Part shown: positions 14,700 to 15,874 of the stretch, one piece after another
Numbering within the stretch: position 1 is the first letter of the stretch
Layout: each line of letters begins with the position of its first letter
Assembly: GCA_937885345.1 (NCBI GenBank)
Contig: CAKZZH010000050.1
Span: forward strand, 1 to 15,874
Length of the DNA: 15,874 bases
Source of the DNA: an uncultured Lachnospiraceae bacterium
Lineage (GTDB): Bacteria; Bacillota; Clostridia; Lachnospirales; Lachnospiraceae
Direction of reading: 5' to 3'
The notes under the pieces: generated by a model
The model's input: only the letters and a program-made list of their open reading frames with translations
The model's database searches: none
Told to the model about the DNA's origin: nothing
Program-made: the position numbers and the translations under genes

Positions 14700-15083
14700 C
14701 ATACCTACAGGCAGAAAGCAAGAATATGTATGCCACTACGCTGAGGCCGGAATTTCTTGCTTACATACCTGGAGGCGGAAAGCAAGTAAATGTATGTCAC
14801 CGCATTATGGCCGACACGACTTGCTTACATACCTGGAGGCAGAAAGCGAGTAAATGTATGCCACCACGCTGAGGCGGCCCGAAACGCCCAGCATACCTGC
14901 AGGCAGAAAGCAAGAATATGTATGCCACCACGCTGAGACGGCCCGAAACGCCCAGCATACCTGGAGGCGGAAAGCAAGTAAATGTATGCCACTACGCTGA
15001 GACGGCCGAAAGACCCCTGCATACCTGATAGTAAGAAACAAGAAAAAGTATGCCTCGTCGCTCAATATGGGTTATAATGAGTG
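14700..15083. repeat. Six 64-bp tandem repeats in exact register
   Basis: Copies begin with CATACCT at 14700, 14764, 14828, 14892, 14956 and 15020, always 64 bp apart. The core is CATACCTGGAGGCGGAAAGC, then AAG, a variable AT-rich triplet, GTATGCCAC, ACGCTGAG and GGCC. Copies 3 to 5 are nearly identical along the whole unit. Copies 1 and 2 end differently (TTGCTTA) and copy 6 is decayed. Each has an inverted pair CATAC/GTATG about 22 nt apart, and copies 1/2 also form CTTGCTT/AAGCAAG. Since 64 is not a multiple of 3, the repeats would encode different frames in turn, so coding is unlikely. Copy 6 contains a TATAAT (15073-15078) without a good -35. This 658-bp gap (14499-15156) otherwise holds only the terminator and stem-loop listed. 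Confidence 0.9.
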
Positions 15084-15156
15084 TGTGTGCGTGCGACTAT
15101 TACTCAATCAGAGGCTAATTATTCAAGTACAGCGATTCAAGCGAAGGAGGAGCACT

Positions 15157-15247
15157 ATGATTAAGATCTACGGAATGCCGACTTGCCCTTACTGTGACTT
15201 TGAGGCCTGAGATCGTCGGACTGATCGGCTATAAAAAGCAGGCATAA
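15157..15247 (+). pseudogene. Glutaredoxin-like gene with internal deletion
   Basis: ATG 15157 follows an excellent ribosome binding site (AAGGAGG, 15144-15150) and reads MIKIYGMPTCPYCDFEA, then a stop at 15208. This is the start of a glutaredoxin-like protein with the redox-active CPYC motif (C10, C13). In the +1 frame the sequence continues RPEIVGLIGYKKQA to a stop at 15245-15247, which looks like the C-terminal end of the same kind of protein. The middle of an approximately 80-100 residue protein is missing, and the join is out of frame. The peptide as read is 17 residues. I infer an internal deletion. An alternative is a real short CPYC peptide, which the strong ribosome binding site leaves open. 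The start of the next gene lies about 30 bp further on. Confidence 0.7.
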
Positions 15248-15278
15248 ACATAGGCTACACAATTCAAGGATAGATGTG

Positions 15279-15824
15279 ATGAAGAAAAAAATAATTATAC
15301 CAATCGCGGCCGGGGTGGCTTTGATAGCGGCCGTTGGTGCACTTGTGTGGCCGACTGTGTATGATAACGCTTGTAAAAACAGGGTGTACAGCGATTTGGA
15401 GGAAGCGGTTAAGGCCGTCGAAAGTTCAAATATCAGAGTCATTTCGGTGCGCGAGGAAGCGGGCGATAATACTACTAAAATAAGCTATTCCGAGGGCGCG
15501 AGCGGCGTGATCGTAGGTCAAGAAGACGAGGTCTACTATGCGCTGACGGCGTATCATGTTGTAAACGCCGAGGAGGCGGACCACTTTATCGTTGCGACGA
15601 CTTTAACGCCAAGCTATGAGGAATTCAAGGAAGCGAACGGGATTTCGGGACCTGTGGTTTTCTCGGGATATTATGATTTGATGGCCGAGGCGACCGTAGA
15701 ATATACGAGCGAGGCACATGATTTGGCGATTATTTCGTTCAGGTCCGATGACGAGCTTGCAATTGCCGAACTGTCGCAGGCGGATGCGGCCAAGGGGGAC
15801 AGGCTCGTGGCAATCGGGAACTAA
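15279..15824 (+). pseudogene. Trypsin-like (HtrA-type) serine protease, C-terminally truncated
   Basis: A 181-residue reading frame with a lysine start and a hydrophobic segment (about residues 5-24), forming a signal anchor or signal peptide, so the rest should be outside the membrane. The chymotrypsin-fold half is recognisable: GASGVIVG leads to TAYHVV with catalytic H93, and HDLAIISF holds catalytic D148. The frame reaches DRLVAIGN at the point where homologues continue into the second barrel with the catalytic serine, but here AAC is followed by TAA TAA. The serine and the substrate-binding part are absent, so the product cannot be an active protease of this type. ATG 15279 is chosen over GTG 15276 because AAGGA (15266-15270) is 8 bp from it. 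Sequence after 15820 turns very AT-rich, suggesting a breakpoint. A short natural variant is less likely. Confidence 0.72.
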
Positions 15825-15874
15825 TAAGCATATAAAATTTTCTAAAAATAAACAATTTAATGGTACATTCAATT
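15825..15874. other. AT-rich right edge of window
   Basis: About 50 bp of markedly AT-rich sequence begins right after the truncated protease frame. It does not continue the protease in any frame. It may be the start of an inserted element or of another region, but too little is visible to say. Confidence 0.4.

Noticed and set aside
14668..14853. 61-residue plus-strand ORF with an AGAGGA site before it
   Set aside because: It runs through the 64-bp repeats, whose length is not a multiple of 3, and its protein shows no repeated or domain-like pattern.
14805..15065. Minus-strand ORFs of 86 and 65 residues in the repeat array
   Set aside because: They are open only because the repeats lack stops in some frames; the frame changes between copies and there is no ribosome binding site.
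14700..15083. CRISPR array (64-bp period)
   Set aside because: The period fits, but similarity runs through nearly the whole unit in copies 3-5, so there are no unique spacers; there are no cas genes and copies drift throughout.

Overview
The window looks like a chromosomal segment of a low-to-mid GC Firmicute, most likely a Lachnospiraceae/Clostridia relative. The reasons are strong GGAGG-type ribosome binding sites, the RlmD 'YISCKPTSLARDL' motif, and purine biosynthesis split into a PurO-type IMP cyclohydrolase followed by a stand-alone AICAR transformylase. The genus is an inference. No rRNA, tRNA, CRISPR array or complete insertion sequence was seen.

Layout, left to right. (1) 1-3497: the 3' part of a PcrA/UvrD helicase gene (its start lies outside the window), then a 23S rRNA uracil-C5 methyltransferase. 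(2) 3498-4345: a junction-like stretch with a small helix-turn-helix gene, a dense cluster of palindromes, and a decayed, frameshifted N-terminal piece of a YhcG/DUF1016 nuclease gene carrying two palindromic repeats. Codon usage differs sharply on its two sides. (3) 4346-5972, minus strand: a response regulator with an HD-GYP output domain, and D-aminoacyl-tRNA deacylase, each with a recognisable promoter. (4) 6223-12717, plus strand: a tightly spaced, probably co-transcribed run of IMP cyclohydrolase, AICAR transformylase, a GH31 alpha-glucosidase, a HAD phosphatase and a YgiQ-type radical SAM protein. (5) 12745-14608: uracil phosphoribosyltransferase with its own promoter, a 27-bp tandem duplication over its stop codon, then a zinc-ribbon membrane protein with internal 14-residue repeats and an intrinsic terminator. 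(6) 14609-15874: a degraded zone with a stem-loop, six 64-bp tandem repeats in exact register, a glutaredoxin gene reduced to its two ends, and a trypsin-like protease gene cut off before its catalytic serine, followed by AT-rich sequence.

How the genes fit together. The two purine enzymes perform the last two steps to IMP, and uracil phosphoribosyltransferase salvages pyrimidine, so the middle of the window is centred on nucleotide metabolism with a glucosidase and a phosphatase in the same run. The HD-GYP regulator would lower cyclic di-GMP when phosphorylated. The least explained parts are the palindrome cluster at 3856-3949, the alternating GGAGC/GCTCC spacer at 10118-10156, and the 64-bp repeat array at 14700-15083. 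I did not find a convincing complete new defence or mobile system. The evidence for decay and rearrangement at both edges is good.
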